Origin: a virus
IMG/VR virus record: IMGVR_UViG_3300050015_000096
Span: 1 to 32,971 of that record
DNA length: 32,971 nt
Direction: 5' to 3' (one strand)
How positions within the stretch are numbered: the first letter of the stretch is position 1; each line of letters opens with the position of its first letter. The notes under the pieces were generated by a model. That model did not search any database. It was not told where the DNA came from and was given only the letters and a program-made list of their open reading frames with translations. The position numbers and the translations under genes were made by a program. Of the stretch, positions 1 to 7,513 are shown piece after piece.

Positions 1-954
1 GCCCTCGGGAAATCTCCCCTACAAACAGAACACTGGATTAAGGGAACCTTTGGAAAAGTTGGAGAAGAAGCGCTTCATTACGGTGACGTGGCTATGAACA
101 AGGCTGGCATGATTCCAGATAACCAAGTAAAAGGGACTGGCGTAGTATCCGACGTAACCTCTAGGTTTGCCAAGGCTGTTGGCGGAGAACAACAAAACCG
201 AGTATACGACCAAAATAATAAACAAAATTCAATCACCAGTATTCAGAACGCATTTAAAGACGGGAAGATGAGCGAACAAGCCGCTATTGACGCCATAAAT
301 AAACTCAACCAAGGCGGAAAGCAGATTAGACTTCCAGGGAACGGCTCTATGCAATTAAGTAATGGCAAAACTGCAGTTGTCTCTAACGGACAAGTTGTTA
401 TTGGAAAGAACCTACAGGCCGCTAAGGAAACTCAGGCTAAGAACAGTTTAGACGGTAAACCAGTTGGAAGTAAACAAACCATAGGAGATAAGATATTTTA
501 CGTTAAATCAGATGGTTCTGTCGGTACCGCATCTCAATCTAGTATCCAAAGGTCAGTTAAGGGAATAGGGCTTGACCAGTCAATTTCTTCCGCTAAGAAA
601 AATAATGACCTTAAGTCTTTGGGTTCATACTATGACCAAAAGACCAAGTTATTACAGGAAGACATTAACAACCTTGACCCAGTAGTAGACCAAGCCACCA
701 TTCTAACAAAACAGGCTCAGATACAGAAGATTCAAGATGACTGGGCTAAATATCAAGAACGGGGATATGTGACTAAAGGTAAGTCAGCGCCAAAGATTGC
801 GAAAGTCGCTGTTAAAGGAATCCCCTCGACATCAACCCCAGGTCTTAAAGCGATTAAATTAAACGTTAAAAAATTAGGAGGAACAAGTGCTGGAAGAGCA
901 ACAACAACCAAACAAAGAGGAAGAAGCAACCCAAACATCAAACTCTACCACTAA
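1..954 (+). CDS. C-terminal part of a large virion-associated protein (partial at left edge)
   Basis: The reading frame is open from base 1 with no stop, so the window holds only the C-terminal ~317 residues; a GTG at 88 is an internal codon, not a convincing start. The visible part is hydrophilic, rich in Gln, Lys, Asn and Gly, with no membrane segment and no enzymatic motif that I recognise. The first ~60 residues (around HWIKGTFGKVGEEAL) faintly recall C-terminal ends of very large phage polyvalent or internal virion proteins; this is only an impression. The tail ends in a basic, Thr/Ser/Lys-rich stretch. It lies at the head of a run of small plus-strand structural genes and overlaps the next gene by 68 bases, so a virion role is inferred from context. 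Confidence 0.6.
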   Translation, partial: ALGKSPLQTEHWIKGTFGKVGEEALHYGDVAMNKAGMIPDNQVKGTGVVSDVTSRFAKAVGGEQQNRVYDQNNKQNSITSIQNAFKDGKMSEQAAIDAINKLNQGGKQIRLPGNGSMQLSNGKTAVVSNGQVVIGKNLQAAKETQAKNSLDGKPVGSKQTIGDKIFYVKSDGSVGTASQSSIQRSVKGIGLDQSISSAKKNNDLKSLGSYYDQKTKLLQEDINNLDPVVDQATILTKQAQIQKIQDDWAKYQERGYVTKGKSAPKIAKVAVKGIPSTSTPGLKAIKLNVKKLGGTSAGRATTTKQRGRSNPNIKLYH

Positions 955-1105
955 TATAGTGTTTGACGGTGTGTGTGACCATTACTGGTTATATATAGGC
1001 AAAGACCCTGAAGGTAAAGGACAAGCAATGTGTAAGAACTGTCCGATGGGTAGATACTTCACAGATGAATACGAGGTGAAAGATGGACGAATCGTCAGTA
1101 GATAG
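887..1105 (+). CDS. Small Cys/His protein, putative zinc-binding
   Basis: This 72-residue protein starts at GTG 887, chosen because AGGAGG lies 4 bases upstream inside the end of the previous gene. The first ~24 residues are acidic, Gln/Thr/Ser-rich and probably disordered. They are followed by a compact domain with Cys30-x-His32 and Cys49-x2-Cys52, spacing that fits one zinc site, embedded in aromatic residues (HYW, RYF). Small proteins of this shape sit near tail or neck genes in many phages, but I cannot name a function. It overlaps both neighbours, so it is translationally coupled to them. Confidence 0.7.
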   Translation: MLEEQQQPNKEEEATQTSNSTTNIVFDGVCDHYWLYIGKDPEGKGQAMCKNCPMGRYFTDEYEVKDGRIVSR

Positions 1106-1565
1106 CACTCTGGCTAGACAGCCAGTAACCGTTGCAGAAATCTCCACCGAGAAACCCTCAGACGGACCGACAATAAGTGTTTCGTCCGAGACCGAGATAC
1201 CACCGTCACTTAAACAAGAGATGAAGCAGAAACCCTATTTTGCGGACATCTTTGAACTAGGAGACGCCTATCACCACTTTGACATGGAAAGCCACACCCA
1301 CGAAATAGACTCGTTTATAAACTCGGAGATTAAACGAAAAGAACTGGACGATACCAAGGCTAACTACAAGAAGGTTTTAGACGAACTTTACAGGAATGTT
1401 AAACCAACAGATAACGTCTACACCAATACCGAGAAACTTCTAGAGTTCATCCGCATCCAAAGGAAACTGCTAGAAGTAATAAAAGAAAAAGAAGAATTTG
1501 AAAAGAAACCATTAGAGTTAATGAATAGTAAAGAATTGAAGAGATATATAGATGGCAAGAGATGA
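1083..1565 (+). CDS. Hypothetical protein with C-terminal coiled coil
   Basis: A 160-residue protein whose ATG lies inside the last codons of the upstream gene, after a GAGGTGAAAG ribosome site. Residues 1-45 are Ser/Thr/Pro/Glu-rich and look disordered; residues ~60-150 are strongly helical with Lys/Glu heptads (for example the KLLEVIKEKEEFEKK region), suggesting a coiled coil. No catalytic motif is seen. It overlaps the next gene by 14 bases. Context suggests a structural or assembly role; nothing specific can be claimed. Confidence 0.65.
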   Translation: MDESSVDSTLARQPVTVAEISTEKPSDGPTISVSSETEIPPSLKQEMKQKPYFADIFELGDAYHHFDMESHTHEIDSFINSEIKRKELDDTKANYKKVLDELYRNVKPTDNVYTNTEKLLEFIRIQRKLLEVIKEKEEFEKKPLELMNSKELKRYIDGKR

Positions 1566-1881
1566 TACCCAAGACTCGCAACAAGCGTTAATAAATAGGT
1601 CGTTTGACACTACCAATCAGTTGAATATGGTAGAACCCGTTTCTTTTGACGGTTATACTTTCAGAAAAACGCCTTCTACTCTTGTGGCCCAGAAGATAAC
1701 TAAACCAGACGCCAATACTACATATATTGCCATCGCCCCAATTGGGACAGACCAAGCAACGGCAGGTTGGCAAGTAAAAAAGGTCTTAGTAGCAGGAAAT
1801 GACACCACAATTACTTGGTGTGATGGTAATGCTAATTTTGATAACGTGGCAACAGATTTAACAACATTAACATACGGATAG
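1552..1881 (+). CDS. Small virion-like protein, unknown
   Basis: A 109-residue protein with no signal peptide, rich in Thr, Asn, Asp and Ala and predicted mostly beta by composition. Alternating hydrophobic segments (for example TYIAIAPIG and WQVKKVLVAG) suggest a small beta-sandwich, as in many phage decoration or fibre-attached proteins. The start overlaps the previous gene's last codons. It is followed by a TAG that abuts an AGGAGG for the next gene. Function unknown; structural by context. Confidence 0.65.
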   Translation: MARDDTQDSQQALINRSFDTTNQLNMVEPVSFDGYTFRKTPSTLVAQKITKPDANTTYIAIAPIGTDQATAGWQVKKVLVAGNDTTITWCDGNANFDNVATDLTTLTYG

Positions 1882-1888
1882 GAGGAAT

Positions 1889-2068
1889 ATGGAAGTAACA
1901 ACCGAAAACAAAAAGATGACCATAACTACAGACGAAGGTTCGCAAGAGGTTCTCTGTGAGGTGGTTACCACAAAAGACGGGGTTGACGAAGAAGGAAACC
2001 CTAAAATAAGTGTAGAAATTAAAGTGCCGCCGATTGACCTCGGGGCAGAACCAGGAAAGGTAGAATAA
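1889..2068 (+). CDS. 59-residue acidic hypothetical protein
   Basis: A short gene with a near-ideal ribosome site (AGGAGG, 3-4 bases before ATG 1889) filling the space between two structural genes; its TAA at 2066-2068 is one base before the next ATG. The product is acidic, Thr/Val/Glu-rich, with one Cys and a central charged loop (KDGVDEEGNPK). No known family was recognised. The tight spacing and clean ribosome site argue that it is real. Confidence 0.6.
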   Translation: MEVTTENKKMTITTDEGSQEVLCEVVTTKDGVDEEGNPKISVEIKVPPIDLGAEPGKVE

Positions 2069-2069
2069 T

Positions 2070-2510
2070 ATGGCAGTAGTAACACAAATCTACTCTGCGT
2101 ATAAAAACGATATGGTCACTGGAGCCAATAGTTGGTCGGCAGCGACTATAAACTGTGCTCTATTTAGTGCATCAACGTTTACAGCAGGAGACGCTGCATA
2201 CACCACAAGTGGAACCGAAGTAGCAAATGCTAACGGTTATACAACTGGTGGGGGAGCGGTAGGAACAAGAACAGTAACAGGGACAACCACAAAGGTCTGT
2301 AAGATTACAGGTGCTTTCGGTGGTGGTGCCGCAGGAACAACGACTTGGACAGCAACAGGAGCTGGCTTTACAGCAGTTGCAGCAAAGGTCTATGTTTCAG
2401 CAGGCAGTCCAATCGCCCACGTTGATTTTGGTGGGTCAAACACAGCCTCAGGTGGCGGTACATTCGTTATCACTTGGGACGCAACAAATGGAGTTTTCTC
2501 TCTAACTTAG
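2070..2510 (+). CDS. Gly/Thr/Ala-rich virion-type protein
   Basis: This 146-residue protein resembles a widespread family of small phage structural proteins. Its N-terminal part contains ATINCALFSASTFTAGDA followed by an EVANANGYTTGGG motif, matching the family pattern in which a strand-rich segment giving 'kvALfts..t' is followed by 'EV.g.GYt.GG'. The rest is very Gly/Thr/Ala-rich, consistent with beta strands and tight turns. It sits directly before a fibre-type protein, fitting a virion surface or tail-adaptor role. The family's exact role is not established to my knowledge. Confidence 0.65.
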   Translation: MAVVTQIYSAYKNDMVTGANSWSAATINCALFSASTFTAGDAAYTTSGTEVANANGYTTGGGAVGTRTVTGTTTKVCKITGAFGGGAAGTTTWTATGAGFTAVAAKVYVSAGSPIAHVDFGGSNTASGGGTFVITWDATNGVFSLT

Positions 2511-2517
2511 GAGCATT

Positions 2518-3243
2518 ATGGCAGACGCAAAAATAAGTGCACTCCCAAGTGTAACAGCCCCCTTAGGAGCTGATAATATTCCATTGGTAGAATCTGGCAC
2601 AACCAGCCAGGTTACTGTTGGTAATCTAATTGGAACTGGTTGGGTGAGTTGCTCGGAATCTTGGTCTTATGCTTCTGCTACCACAATTACCGTTCCGTCT
2701 GATGCTACGACTAAGTATCAGGTCGGGGATAAGATTAAAATCACCCAGACGACGGTTAAATACTTCTATATTGTAGCTGTTGCCGCTACAACTCTTACAG
2801 TAGCTACGTCAACCGACTATACGGTAGCAAATGCGGCCATCTCGGCTAACTTTTATTCAAGGGCAGTCAGACCGTTTGACTTTGCTTCTTGGATGGCCTA
2901 CACCCCAACACATACGGCTTCATCGGGAACATTCTCGGGGGAAACGGTTACAGATACGGCTAATTTTATGATTATCGGTCAAGAGATGATAGTTAGAGGA
3001 ACAACTACATTTGGTGCGTTAGGTGCTGGCTCTCCCGCTGGGGAGTATCAATTAAGTTATCCAGTCGGACCAACGATAACAGACACATATAATACTGGTG
3101 CTGGTCGTGAATATCAATCTACGGGAAAGATAGTGGCAGTAGACCATAATTCATCAAAGATTATTTTCAGATTTGCCGACAATTCAACCGTAATTGTGAA
3201 TGGCTACGTAATTCACTGGCATGCAATTGTTAGAATAACATAG
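2518..3243 (+). CDS. Tail-fibre-type structural protein
   Basis: A 241-residue protein starting at ATG 2518 after TAGGAGCATT. Its N-terminus (KISALPSVTAPLGADNIPLV, then SGTTSQVTVGNL) matches the leader found on many phage fibre or spike proteins, where 'KIS.LP..t...g.d.i.v...GtT.kvt..nL' is thought to attach the protein to the tail. The body is Thr/Ser/Ala-rich beta sequence and the C-terminal ~100 residues contain alternating hydrophobic strands typical of receptor-binding or carrier domains. There is no catalytic motif. It lies upstream of a repeat-built protein, suggesting that the two form an appendage together. Confidence 0.7.
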   Translation: MADAKISALPSVTAPLGADNIPLVESGTTSQVTVGNLIGTGWVSCSESWSYASATTITVPSDATTKYQVGDKIKITQTTVKYFYIVAVAATTLTVATSTDYTVANAAISANFYSRAVRPFDFASWMAYTPTHTASSGTFSGETVTDTANFMIIGQEMIVRGTTTFGALGAGSPAGEYQLSYPVGPTITDTYNTGAGREYQSTGKIVAVDHNSSKIIFRFADNSTVIVNGYVIHWHAIVRIT

Positions 3244-3256
3244 CGAGGGGGAAAAT

Positions 3257-4507
3257 ATGGCGCTTGATTTTCTCCTACAAGAATCAGCTAGTTACATCTT
3301 ACAAGAAGATGGCACTAGCAAAATACTCCTAGACCAACAATCTATTGCAATAGCCCAAACCGTAGCAACCTTAACACTTTCTGGTCAGACTCAAGTAGTT
3401 GCTTCATCAAGAAAAGTGGCAATTACTCAGGTTGCGGCCACTATGACCATCGGTGTCGGGACGCAAGTAGATACGGTGGGTATTCCCCAAGTTTCACAGG
3501 CACTTACTCTATCGGGTGGAACCCAACAGGTTGCCTCAGTCAGAAACGCCTCGATTGCTCAGGTGGCAGCCAATATAGCTATATCGGTTGGAACCCAGGT
3601 TGTAAATGCAGTTCAGGCAGTCAGCTCCGCCATATCTCAGGTTTGCAGAACCTTATCAATATCTGGAGGAACAGCGGCAGTTGCGGCAGTAATTATTGCC
3701 TCAGCCTCGGTCACACAAGTAGCTACACCTCTCGCCCTTAGCGGCGGAACGCAATCAGTCGCCTCGGTAGCGAACACTTCTGTGACTCAAGTGGCAACCT
3801 CAATGTCTCTATCGGGCGGACTTCAGACAGTCTCAGCAGCAGGGATAAACAATGCAAGCGTCTCGCAGTTAGCAGGGGCGGTTTCGGCAAGCACAGGAAC
3901 ACAAACGGTAGCCTCGTCTCAGAAGGCGGGAGTAACTCAGTTATCGGTAACACTTTCGACCTCTACGGGCACTCAGTCCGTTAGTTCAATCCAAACCTCT
4001 TCCGTAACTCAGGTCAATACCAGCCTGTCAGCAAGCGGCGGATTACAGGTAGTAGCTTTTTCACAAAAAGCTTCGGTTACTCAAACATCAGCAGGATTAT
4101 CCTTAGCTGGTGGGACACAGGTAGTTTCATCTGCCGACTACGGATATAACAACCCTGCCATTACCCAGGTATCTCAGTCAGTCTCTCTTTCTGGAGGGAC
4201 ACAGGGGGTTAACGGCACGGTGCTATCCAACGGCTCCGTCTCACAGGCCAGCCAAACAGTTGCACTAACAGGCGGGACACAAGTAGTCACCACAGGCTCT
4301 ATCGTTAATGGAACGGTAGCACAGGTATCGGAGGCCTTAACCCTAACAGGGGGAACCCAGGTCCTAGGCATCCCAACACCGACAACGACCATCACAATAA
4401 ACTGGGAACCATATAACGAACAATACATTCAAATAAACAGTTCAATAATCCAAGATAAAGACGGATTAGCGTATAAACTAAGTAGCGATAATTATATAAG
4501 AATATAA
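3257..4507 (+). CDS. Repeat-built fibre-like protein
   Basis: A 416-residue protein after a GAGGGGG ribosome site. The N-terminus contains LLQEDGT/ILLDQ-type phrases common at the start of small phage tail proteins. Residues ~30-375 are made of about 14 imperfect repeats of roughly 23-30 residues with the core 'sLSGGTQVVas' preceded by 'svtQva'. This regular spacing of small polar and aliphatic residues fits a beta-solenoid or stacked beta-hairpin shaft. The last ~40 residues (TITINWEPYNEQYIQINS onward) break the pattern and may be a cap. It is the last gene before the lysis cassette. Role inferred: elongated virion appendage. Confidence 0.6.
   Translation: MALDFLLQESASYILQEDGTSKILLDQQSIAIAQTVATLTLSGQTQVVASSRKVAITQVAATMTIGVGTQVDTVGIPQVSQALTLSGGTQQVASVRNASIAQVAANIAISVGTQVVNAVQAVSSAISQVCRTLSISGGTAAVAAVIIASASVTQVATPLALSGGTQSVASVANTSVTQVATSMSLSGGLQTVSAAGINNASVSQLAGAVSASTGTQTVASSQKAGVTQLSVTLSTSTGTQSVSSIQTSSVTQVNTSLSASGGLQVVAFSQKASVTQTSAGLSLAGGTQVVSSADYGYNNPAITQVSQSVSLSGGTQGVNGTVLSNGSVSQASQTVALTGGTQVVTTGSIVNGTVAQVSEALTLTGGTQVLGIPTPTTTITINWEPYNEQYIQINSSIIQDKDGLAYKLSSDNYIRI
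3344..4375 (+). repeat. Coding tandem repeats (about 14 units) in the fibre-like gene
   Basis: Repeated units encoding variants of LSGGTQVV (for example SGQTQVVAS, GVGTQVDTV, SGGTQQVAS, SGGLQTVSA, STGTQSVSS, AGGTQVVSS, TGGTQVLGI), each preceded by a 'vtQv' element. The DNA copies are diverged at third positions, so this is an old repeat array kept at protein level, not a recent slippage product. Confidence 0.75.
4469..4478 (+). promoter_or_regulatory. GCGTATAAAC motif ahead of the lysis cassette
   Basis: A perfect copy of the motif that precedes the portal gene. It lies inside the end of the fibre-like gene, 84 bases before the holin-like start. Because it is within coding sequence it may be chance; it is listed because its position ahead of the lysis genes would suit a late promoter. 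Confidence 0.25.
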
Positions 4508-4552
4508 GATGATTAAACTCCAATCAAAGAAGTGGAATAAAAAATAAAGAAA

Positions 4553-4816
4553 ATGACAACTGTAGAAAGGCTTGCCGTGATAGACGAACAGATGAAGCAA
4601 AACGTGAAGGACCACCAAACAATCCTTGGCGAGGTTCGCCATAACTGCCAAGCTAATACAGACAGATTTGACCGAATTGAAGAAATACTCAACCGTGCTT
4701 TTGAGCAAAAAGCTGATAAATGGGTTGAGTGGTATGTCAAGATGAGCATCGGAGCTATTATTGTTGCCGCACTTGGCGTAATCGCATTTTTATTACAAGG
4801 ACATATAAGTTTTTAA
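4553..4816 (+). CDS. Holin-like protein: coiled coil plus C-terminal TM segment
   Basis: An 87-residue protein: residues 1-60 are an amphipathic coiled coil (heptads through DRIEEILNRAFEQK), followed by one strongly hydrophobic helix at ~64-83 and a very short tail. This is the layout of haemolysin XhlA-type phage proteins, which sit in the inner membrane and help the holin and endolysin. It lies immediately upstream of a CHAP endolysin, supporting a lysis role. Tail- or membrane-anchored structural protein is the alternative. Confidence 0.65.
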   Translation: MTTVERLAVIDEQMKQNVKDHQTILGEVRHNCQANTDRFDRIEEILNRAFEQKADKWVEWYVKMSIGAIIVAALGVIAFLLQGHISF

Positions 4817-4828
4817 GAAAGGAGGAAC

Positions 4829-5227
4829 ATGACCTTACAACAATTCATGGCCGCTGAAAACGGCAAAAAAGTAGACTGGGACGGCTGGTATGGAGCCCAA
4901 TGTGTCGACCTAGCCCAACTCTATAATCAGCAAGTAAACGGAGTCCCTGTTGGACTCACGGGGAATGCGTGTGACATTCAATTCACATATCCTAGAGCAT
5001 ACTATACCTTTATTGGTAACTTGCCTTGGAACGCCCCAAAGACGGGAGATATTGTCATTTGGAAGAAGTCAGCCACTTTACCTTATGGACATATCGCTAT
5101 CTGTATCAACGCAGGACACTGGTCTCTAACGACTTTTGACCAGAACTGGCCACTAGGCTCAGGCTGTCATGCACAAAATCATAACTATTTAAGCCCAGCA
5201 ATCGCTGGTTGGTTAAGGAGAAAATAA
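4829..5227 (+). CDS. CHAP-domain endolysin
   Basis: A 132-residue single-domain CHAP (NlpC/P60-like) peptidoglycan amidase or endopeptidase that degrades the host wall at lysis. Cys25 in GAQCVDLAQ is the nucleophile, His88 in YGHIAIC is the general base, and the polar residue after it is in FDQNW (Asp104/Asn106), all at the expected spacing. The PKTGDIVIW strand is also typical. No signal peptide and no wall-binding domain are present, so export depends on the neighbouring holin-like proteins. AAGGAGG lies 4-5 bases before the ATG, one of the strongest ribosome sites in the window. Confidence 0.9.
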   Translation: MTLQQFMAAENGKKVDWDGWYGAQCVDLAQLYNQQVNGVPVGLTGNACDIQFTYPRAYYTFIGNLPWNAPKTGDIVIWKKSATLPYGHIAICINAGHWSLTTFDQNWPLGSGCHAQNHNYLSPAIAGWLRRK

Positions 5228-5257
5228 TGGAAAAATGTAAACCGAGAAAGGGATAAT

Positions 5258-5398
5258 ATGAAAGTAATAAAATTCTTAGAAGGTAAAAAGACCTTCATCA
5301 TCGCCGCTCTTATGGTAGTCCTCGGACTATTGCAAGGTAACAACGATATGATTCTTCAAGGCTTAGGTCTTGTCGGACTTAGACTCGCTATCAAATAG
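5258..5398 (+). CDS. Small membrane protein of the lysis cassette
   Basis: 46 residues: a short basic N-terminus with the phrase FLEGKKTFIIAA, a hydrophobic helix (~14-25), then QGNNDMILQGLGLVGLRLAI. This pattern (GKKT-hydrophobic-GLxGLRxAI) is common in small phage and bacterial membrane proteins next to endolysins and is often labelled holin-like. It has an AAGGGATAAT ribosome site and is the last plus-strand gene before the terminator. A second holin or antiholin is the likely role, inferred from place and shape. Confidence 0.6.
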   Translation: MKVIKFLEGKKTFIIAALMVVLGLLQGNNDMILQGLGLVGLRLAIK

Positions 5399-5406
5399 CT
5401 GGCCAG

Positions 5407-5433
5407 GCCCGTAGGCTACCTCCTCCTGCGGGC
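5407..5433 (+). terminator. GC-rich hairpin after the lysis genes
   Basis: GCCCGTAGG pairs with CCTGCGGGC around a 9-base loop, starting 8 bases after the last lysis gene stop. The following TATTATATA is only weakly T-rich, so it probably acts together with the second hairpin. Confidence 0.5.
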
Positions 5434-5445
5434 TATTATATATTC

Positions 5446-5475
5446 AAAAGAGCCTCATTCGAGGCTCTCTTTTAT
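5446..5475. terminator. Bidirectional terminator between convergent operons
   Basis: AGAGCCTC and GAGGCTCT form a perfect 8-bp stem around ATTC, with TCTTTTATTT after it on the plus strand and an A-run before it that becomes a T-run on the minus strand. The stop codon of the minus-strand HNH gene lies within the stem, so one hairpin serves both transcription units. Confidence 0.8.
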
Positions 5476-5790
5476 TTCTTCATAATCTATTACTGCGGTT
5501 GAGTTTCTTAACTCATCTATCCTTGTTTTCCGCTCAGGAAATCTCTCGCTGAACCAATCAATGAACCAAATTGGGTCTTGATGAGCCGACTCAATTCCGA
5601 AAGTATGATGTAGAGGACATAAACAAATGCCGTTATTAGCATCCCAACGAAGATGACGGTTCCTACGCCCAACAACGTGGTGAACGTTAATATGAGTGGT
5701 ACCTCCACAAACTGTACAACAAAATCCATCTCTTTCCTTTACCCTTTCTCTCCAAAGTTTATCAAGTTTGTTGGTTTGTGATTTTGTCAC
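5455..5790 (-). CDS. HNH endonuclease
   Basis: 111 residues with a Cys-x2-Cys (CTVCG), then [19 protein letters not shown] and ICLCPLHH, i.e. the His-His, Asn and Cys/His residues of a zinc-stabilised beta-beta-alpha-metal HNH nuclease. Small HNH proteins of this type (including NinG-like ones) are found beside phage recombinases and cut recombination or packaging intermediates. Its start overlaps the end of recA by 29 bases, so the two are co-translated. A free-standing homing nuclease is the alternative, but the overlap with recA favours a recombination role. Confidence 0.85.
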   Translation of the reverse strand: MTKSQTNKLDKLWRERVKERDGFCCTVCGGTTHINVHHVVGRRNRHLRWDANNGICLCPLHHTFGIESAHQDPIWFIDWFSERFPERKTRIDELRNSTAVIDYEEIKESLE

Positions 5791-6703
5791 GAAGTTCTTT
5801 CTCGACCTTTGGATTTTCTTTTATATACTCTATTGCTTTTAGTTTTCCCTGCATTTGCTTACCGCAGACATCTAACCACGAACCACGCTTCTCTACACCT
5901 AAGTCTACCAACTCTCCGTAGTAAGATATACCTTCTCCATATATGATATCGAACTCGGCTGTTCTAAAGGGTGGGGCGACTTTGTTTTTAACCACTTTGG
6001 CTTTAACTCTATTCCCAGTAACCCTATCACCCTCTTTTAGCTGTTCGCTTCTTCTTAGGTCTATCCTTATTGTAGAATAGAACTTGAGGGCTTGTCCACC
6101 GCTTGTGGTTTCTGGGTTACCAAAAAATACCCCTATCTTCATCCTTATCTGGTTTATAAACACGACAATGGTGTTAGAACGAGATATACCGCCAGACAAC
6201 TTCCTCATTGCTTGGCTCATTAACCGTGCCTGTAGACCGATATGGGAATCTCCCATCTCTCCATCTATCTCCGCCCGAGGGACAAGAGCAGATACAGAGT
6301 CAACAATAACCACATCCACCGCCCCTTCTTTAACAAATGTATCAACGATTTCAAGTGCTTCTTCTCCCGTGTTAGGTTGCGATATATATAATTTATCTAA
6401 ATTAACTCCGATGTTTTGGGCGTAATCTGGGTCAAGAGAATGCTCGGCATCAATAAACGCCGCTTCTCCGCCAAGTTTCTGTACTTCGGCAATTATGTGG
6501 TACGAGAGTGTAGTCTTTCCGCTCATCTCTGGGCCATAGATTTCAATAATCCGTCCACGAGGTAAGCCTCCACCTGTAGCGATATCAAGTCCGATAGAAC
6601 CAGTTGATACCCGCTCTATGCTAGAGTTTCCTGCGGTTAACTTTATGACCGCTTCCTTACCAAAGGCCTTCTCAATATGCTTCAATGCTTCTTCTATACC
6701 CAT
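5762..6703 (-). CDS. recA: RecA recombinase
   Basis: A 313-residue bacterial-type RecA that forms filaments on single-stranded DNA and drives strand exchange. Walker A is GPEMSGKT (57-64), the catalytic Glu is in IDAEH (~86), Walker B is VVIVD (~130-134). The [14 protein letters not shown] and [20 protein letters not shown] regions carry the allosteric and L2 DNA-binding loop. It is ~40 residues shorter than E. coli RecA, lacking most of the acidic C-terminal tail that restrains activity, so it may load more readily. It is followed by an overlapping HNH gene and preceded by a small gene overlapping by 10 bases. No polymerase or helicase is seen nearby. Confidence 0.96.
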   Translation of the reverse strand: MGIEEALKHIEKAFGKEAVIKLTAGNSSIERVSTGSIGLDIATGGGLPRGRIIEIYGPEMSGKTTLSYHIIAEVQKLGGEAAFIDAEHSLDPDYAQNIGVNLDKLYISQPNTGEEALEIVDTFVKEGAVDVVIVDSVSALVPRAEIDGEMGDSHIGLQARLMSQAMRKLSGGISRSNTIVVFINQIRMKIGVFFGNPETTSGGQALKFYSTIRIDLRRSEQLKEGDRVTGNRVKAKVVKNKVAPPFRTAEFDIIYGEGISYYGELVDLGVEKRGSWLDVCGKQMQGKLKAIEYIKENPKVEKELRDKITNQQT

Positions 6704-6966
6704 TTTCCTCCTTTAACGAATTTAAGTAATTCTGGCTCTGTCCACGAATCTAGGGCTAAGCATAAATCGTGGTAATTATAGAAGGTTCCATCGTTATGGA
6801 CGTTATGGCCATAGGAAACCTTGATATAGATGCCCTGTTTGCTCTCTTTTCGTGCTCGACAAAGTGCCAATAATCGCTTTTTAGAGGATGGGTGGTAGGG
6901 TAGCTCCACTTTGCCATTTATTTTCAAAAACAGCGAGTAACCGTGCTCAGTTTTTTTACCTGCCAT
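6694..6966 (-). CDS. Hypothetical protein upstream of recA
   Basis: 90 residues when started at ATG 6966, preferred over an upstream ATG because AAGGAG lies 7 bases before it. The protein is basic in its first half ([32 protein letters not shown]) with beta-strand character, then aromatic ([16 protein letters not shown]). The end overlaps recA by 10 bases, suggesting coupled translation and possibly a helper role in recombination. No family was recognised. Confidence 0.65.
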   Translation of the reverse strand: MAGKKTEHGYSLFLKINGKVELPYHPSSKKRLLALCRARKESKQGIYIKVSYGHNVHNDGTFYNYHDLCLALDSWTEPELLKFVKGGKWV

Positions 6967-7126
6967 ATCGGCACTCCTTACTACCATTTACTATGACATT
7001 AAACGGACAACTCCCCTTTTGCCTCCATTTTGGACACTTTCCATTTTCAAAGAATGTGATACAGCTTATCTCAGGCTTTAGACCACCAGTTGGGGTCGAG
7101 GGCGTCTTGGTAAATTCTTGGTTCAT
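6956..7126 (-). CDS. Small Cys-rich protein
   Basis: 56 residues with five cysteines (SC, GKCPKW, GSCPF, KECRYGR) spaced like a compact metal-binding or disulphide knot. It overlaps the upstream gene by 56 bases and the downstream start by 11 bases, in a different frame from both. The composition reads as real protein, but the ribosome site before ATG 7126 is weak, so it may depend on coupled translation. Function unknown. Confidence 0.45.
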   Translation of the reverse strand: MNQEFTKTPSTPTGGLKPEISCITFFENGKCPKWRQKGSCPFNVIVNGSKECRYGR

Positions 7127-7256
7127 TTATTTCTCGGTAGGTTGACCAAACCTTCTTTGCTTGTTCTGGCGTGATTGTACCCGCCTTCATTCTTTTCCCT
7201 ACTTCGTGAAAGACCTCTACTGATGTTTTTCCCTTTAACCATTCCCTCCATGTCAC
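7071..7256 (-). CDS. Hypothetical 61-residue protein
   Basis: Starts at GTG 7256, immediately after the TAG of the upstream gene, with GGAGGAG 2-4 bases away. Basic helical N-terminus (WREWLKGKTSVEVFHEVGKR), a PEQAKKVWSTYREI helix and a Trp-rich end. No motif recognised; the tight junction and good ribosome site support it. Confidence 0.6.
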   Translation of the reverse strand: MTWREWLKGKTSVEVFHEVGKRMKAGTITPEQAKKVWSTYREINEPRIYQDALDPNWWSKA

Positions 7257-7460
7257 CTACTCCTCCGCCTTAAACATTACCCTATCTCCAATGCTCTGCC
7301 TTATTCCCTCATTAGCCGAGTCTATCGGCCTGACATATCCCACAATGCGGGCATATATCTCGGCTTCTTGTCGGTCTATTGTTTTAAGACAAGCTTTACA
7401 CTTCCACTGCTTGCCATTTTTATTCATTGTTGTTTTGCAACTAGGACATTTTACTATCAT
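7257..7460 (-). CDS. Zinc-ribbon protein resembling the C-terminal end of anaerobic ribonucleotide reductase
   Basis: 67 residues: a zinc ribbon (CPSC at 5-8, CKAC ~21-24) followed by RIVGYVRPIDSANEGIRQSI. The second part recalls the segment near the C-terminus of class III reductase NrdD ('R..GY.rPv..wN.Gk..e...R'), where the nearby Cys pairs bind zinc and the glycyl radical lies beyond. No reductase body and no RCxGY radical loop are present, so this is not an enzyme by itself; it may be a relic or a standalone partner. AAAGGAAATT precedes the ATG. Confidence 0.55.
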   Translation of the reverse strand: MIVKCPSCKTTMNKNGKQWKCKACLKTIDRQEAEIYARIVGYVRPIDSANEGIRQSIGDRVMFKAEE

Positions 7461-7480
7461 AATTTCCTTTCATAGTTATA

Positions 7481-7513
7481 GGGGGCCTATAAAAAGACCC
7501 CCCTTTTGTTTTT
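7481..7513. terminator. GC-rich hairpin with T-run on the plus strand
   Basis: GGGGG (7481-7485) and CCCCCC (7498-7503) can pair around a 12-base loop, followed on the plus strand by TTTTGTTTTT. It lies in the short gap between two minus-strand genes, so its obvious terminator orientation opposes them; it may block antisense transcription or only partly attenuate the minus transcript. Confidence 0.4.

Noticed and set aside
2097-2106. GCGTATAAAA in the structural gene at 2070
   Set aside because: Similar to the promoter-like box, but inside a coding region with no gene start at the proper distance, so treated as chance.
3738-4428. Minus-strand frames opposite the repeat protein
   Set aside because: Low-complexity mirror images of the repeats, with no ribosome sites.
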